Source of the DNA: Methanomicrobiales archaeon
GTDB lineage: Archaea; Halobacteriota; Methanomicrobia; Methanomicrobiales; Methanomicrobiaceae
DNA: 36,230 nt
Assembly: GCA_013415665.1 (NCBI GenBank)
Contig: JAAEEQ010000012.1
Coordinates: 1-36,230 of the forward strand
Direction of reading: 5' to 3'
Shown here: positions 35,538-36,230 of the stretch, piece by piece
Numbering within the stretch: the first letter of the stretch is position 1
How the letters are laid out: the number at the start of each line of letters is the position of its first letter
Position numbers and translations under genes: made by a program
The notes under the pieces: generated by a model
What the model was told of the DNA's origin: nothing
What the model saw: only the letters and a program-made list of their open reading frames with translations
The model's database searches: none

Positions 35538-36001
35538 CAGCCGCAGCGATGCCGAATTCATGCAATAACGCATATGCGTCGGGGGAGGGCCGTCGTCGAA
35601 GACATGGCCGAGATGGGCATCGCAGCGGGCGCAGAGCACTTCCGTGCGGACATAGCCGAGATCCGTATCCTGTGCCGTCGCAATGTTTTCACGGGCAATC
35701 GGCGCGCTGAAACTCGGCCATCCCGTGCCCGAATCAAATTTCGCATCCGAAGAGAAGAGGGCCGTTCCGCAACAGGCGCAGACATAGATCCCCTTCTTTT
35801 TGCAGTCATGGTATTTCCCGGTTTCCCGGTGAACGGCCGTTCGGTCTCCTTTTTCCGGGCGATGCGGTAGACGAGGGGCGGGAGCATCCCCCGCCATTCG
35901 GCATCGCTCCTGATGACCTTCTCGCGGAGTTCCGTCGTCCCCGTCTCCGGGATGAAGATGGGAATCACCGGCGGTTTTATTTCTTCAGAACGGGTGGGCA
36001 T
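35523..36001 (-). pseudogene. msrB: Peptide-methionine (R)-S-oxide reductase MsrB, frameshifted by an 8-bp tandem duplication
   Basis: N-terminal half in one frame ([37 protein letters not shown]), C-terminal half in another ([39 protein letters not shown]...); the break coincides with TTTCCCGG-TTTCCCGG at 35814-35829. Confidence 0.88.
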
Positions 36002-36065
36002 AGCTATCAGCGTTGTTCTGCGCCGTTCAGACTTTGTTGTTTCGGTCGGAAAAACGGTATGCGGA

Positions 36066-36230
36066 TTACATCTGTCGGCGGCCAAGGGCGCAGACCGCGA
36101 TGCATCCGGTGATCATGGCGATTGGGACTGCCGGCGACGGGAATTCGGGCACCGGGATATCGTCCTCGATGGTGGTGGTTTCCACCACACCATTCTGGCA
36201 GCCTGCTTCGTCGCTTCTGACACTGACCGC
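36066..36230 (-). CDS. C-terminus of a surface protein with a PEF-CTERM-like sorting signal (truncated by window edge)
   Basis: ...GVVETTTIEDDIPVPEFPSPAVPIAMITGCIAVCALGRRQM*: PEFP motif, hydrophobic segment, basic end. Not in the ORF track. Confidence 0.7.
   Translation of the reverse strand, partial: AVSVRSDEAGCQNGVVETTTIEDDIPVPEFPSPAVPIAMITGCIAVCALGRRQM

Noticed and set aside
35558-36085. 175-aa - strand ORF as an independent gene
   Set aside because: Its middle is the N-terminal half of MsrB; the rest is out-of-frame reading after the 8-bp duplication and untranslated upstream sequence.
1-36230. Transposon, prophage, toxin-antitoxin or restriction system
   Set aside because: No transposase, integrase, terminase, methyltransferase-nuclease pair or TA-like pair was recognised among the ORFs; the window is mostly housekeeping and biosynthetic.

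Overview
A 36.2-kb, gene-dense, GC-rich archaeal chromosomal segment, most consistent with a methanogenic euryarchaeon. The lineage is inferred from gene content only. From left to right it contains: (1) TrkA, then a geranylgeranyl-reductase/ferredoxin pair; (2) a near-complete anaerobic cobalamin operon, cbiT-L-F-G-H-C-D-E, convergent with a cobalt ECF transporter operon cbiM-N-Q-O, and divergently from that, cbiA; (3) an information-processing cluster on the minus strand: elp3, priS, GINS51, L44e, S27e, aIF2-alpha, nop10 (absent from the supplied ORF track), PAC2-like and an endonuclease-Q-like PHP protein; (4) UPF0058, ADP-ribosylglycohydrolase, UPF0179, glycerol-1-phosphate dehydrogenase, DUF63, SpoIIM-like, proS and pyruvoyl arginine decarboxylase; (5) a gene-poor ~0.85-kb gap with a degenerate 30-nt-period repeat array and a multiply damaged ferritin pseudogene; (6) a 2-oxoacid:ferredoxin oxidoreductase, a hypothetical membrane protein, a lipoprotein, a membrane glycosyltransferase-like protein, a riboflavin-pathway reductase and a PAS histidine kinase/response regulator pair; (7) an msrB gene broken by an exact 8-bp tandem duplication, and at the right edge the C-terminus of a PEF-CTERM-type surface protein. 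Nothing here is clearly a new defence or mobile system. The best leads are the 30-nt-period array, a sequence motif shared by two cobalamin-gene upstream regions, the msrB duplication, the ferritin pseudogene and the C-terminal extension on CbiO.
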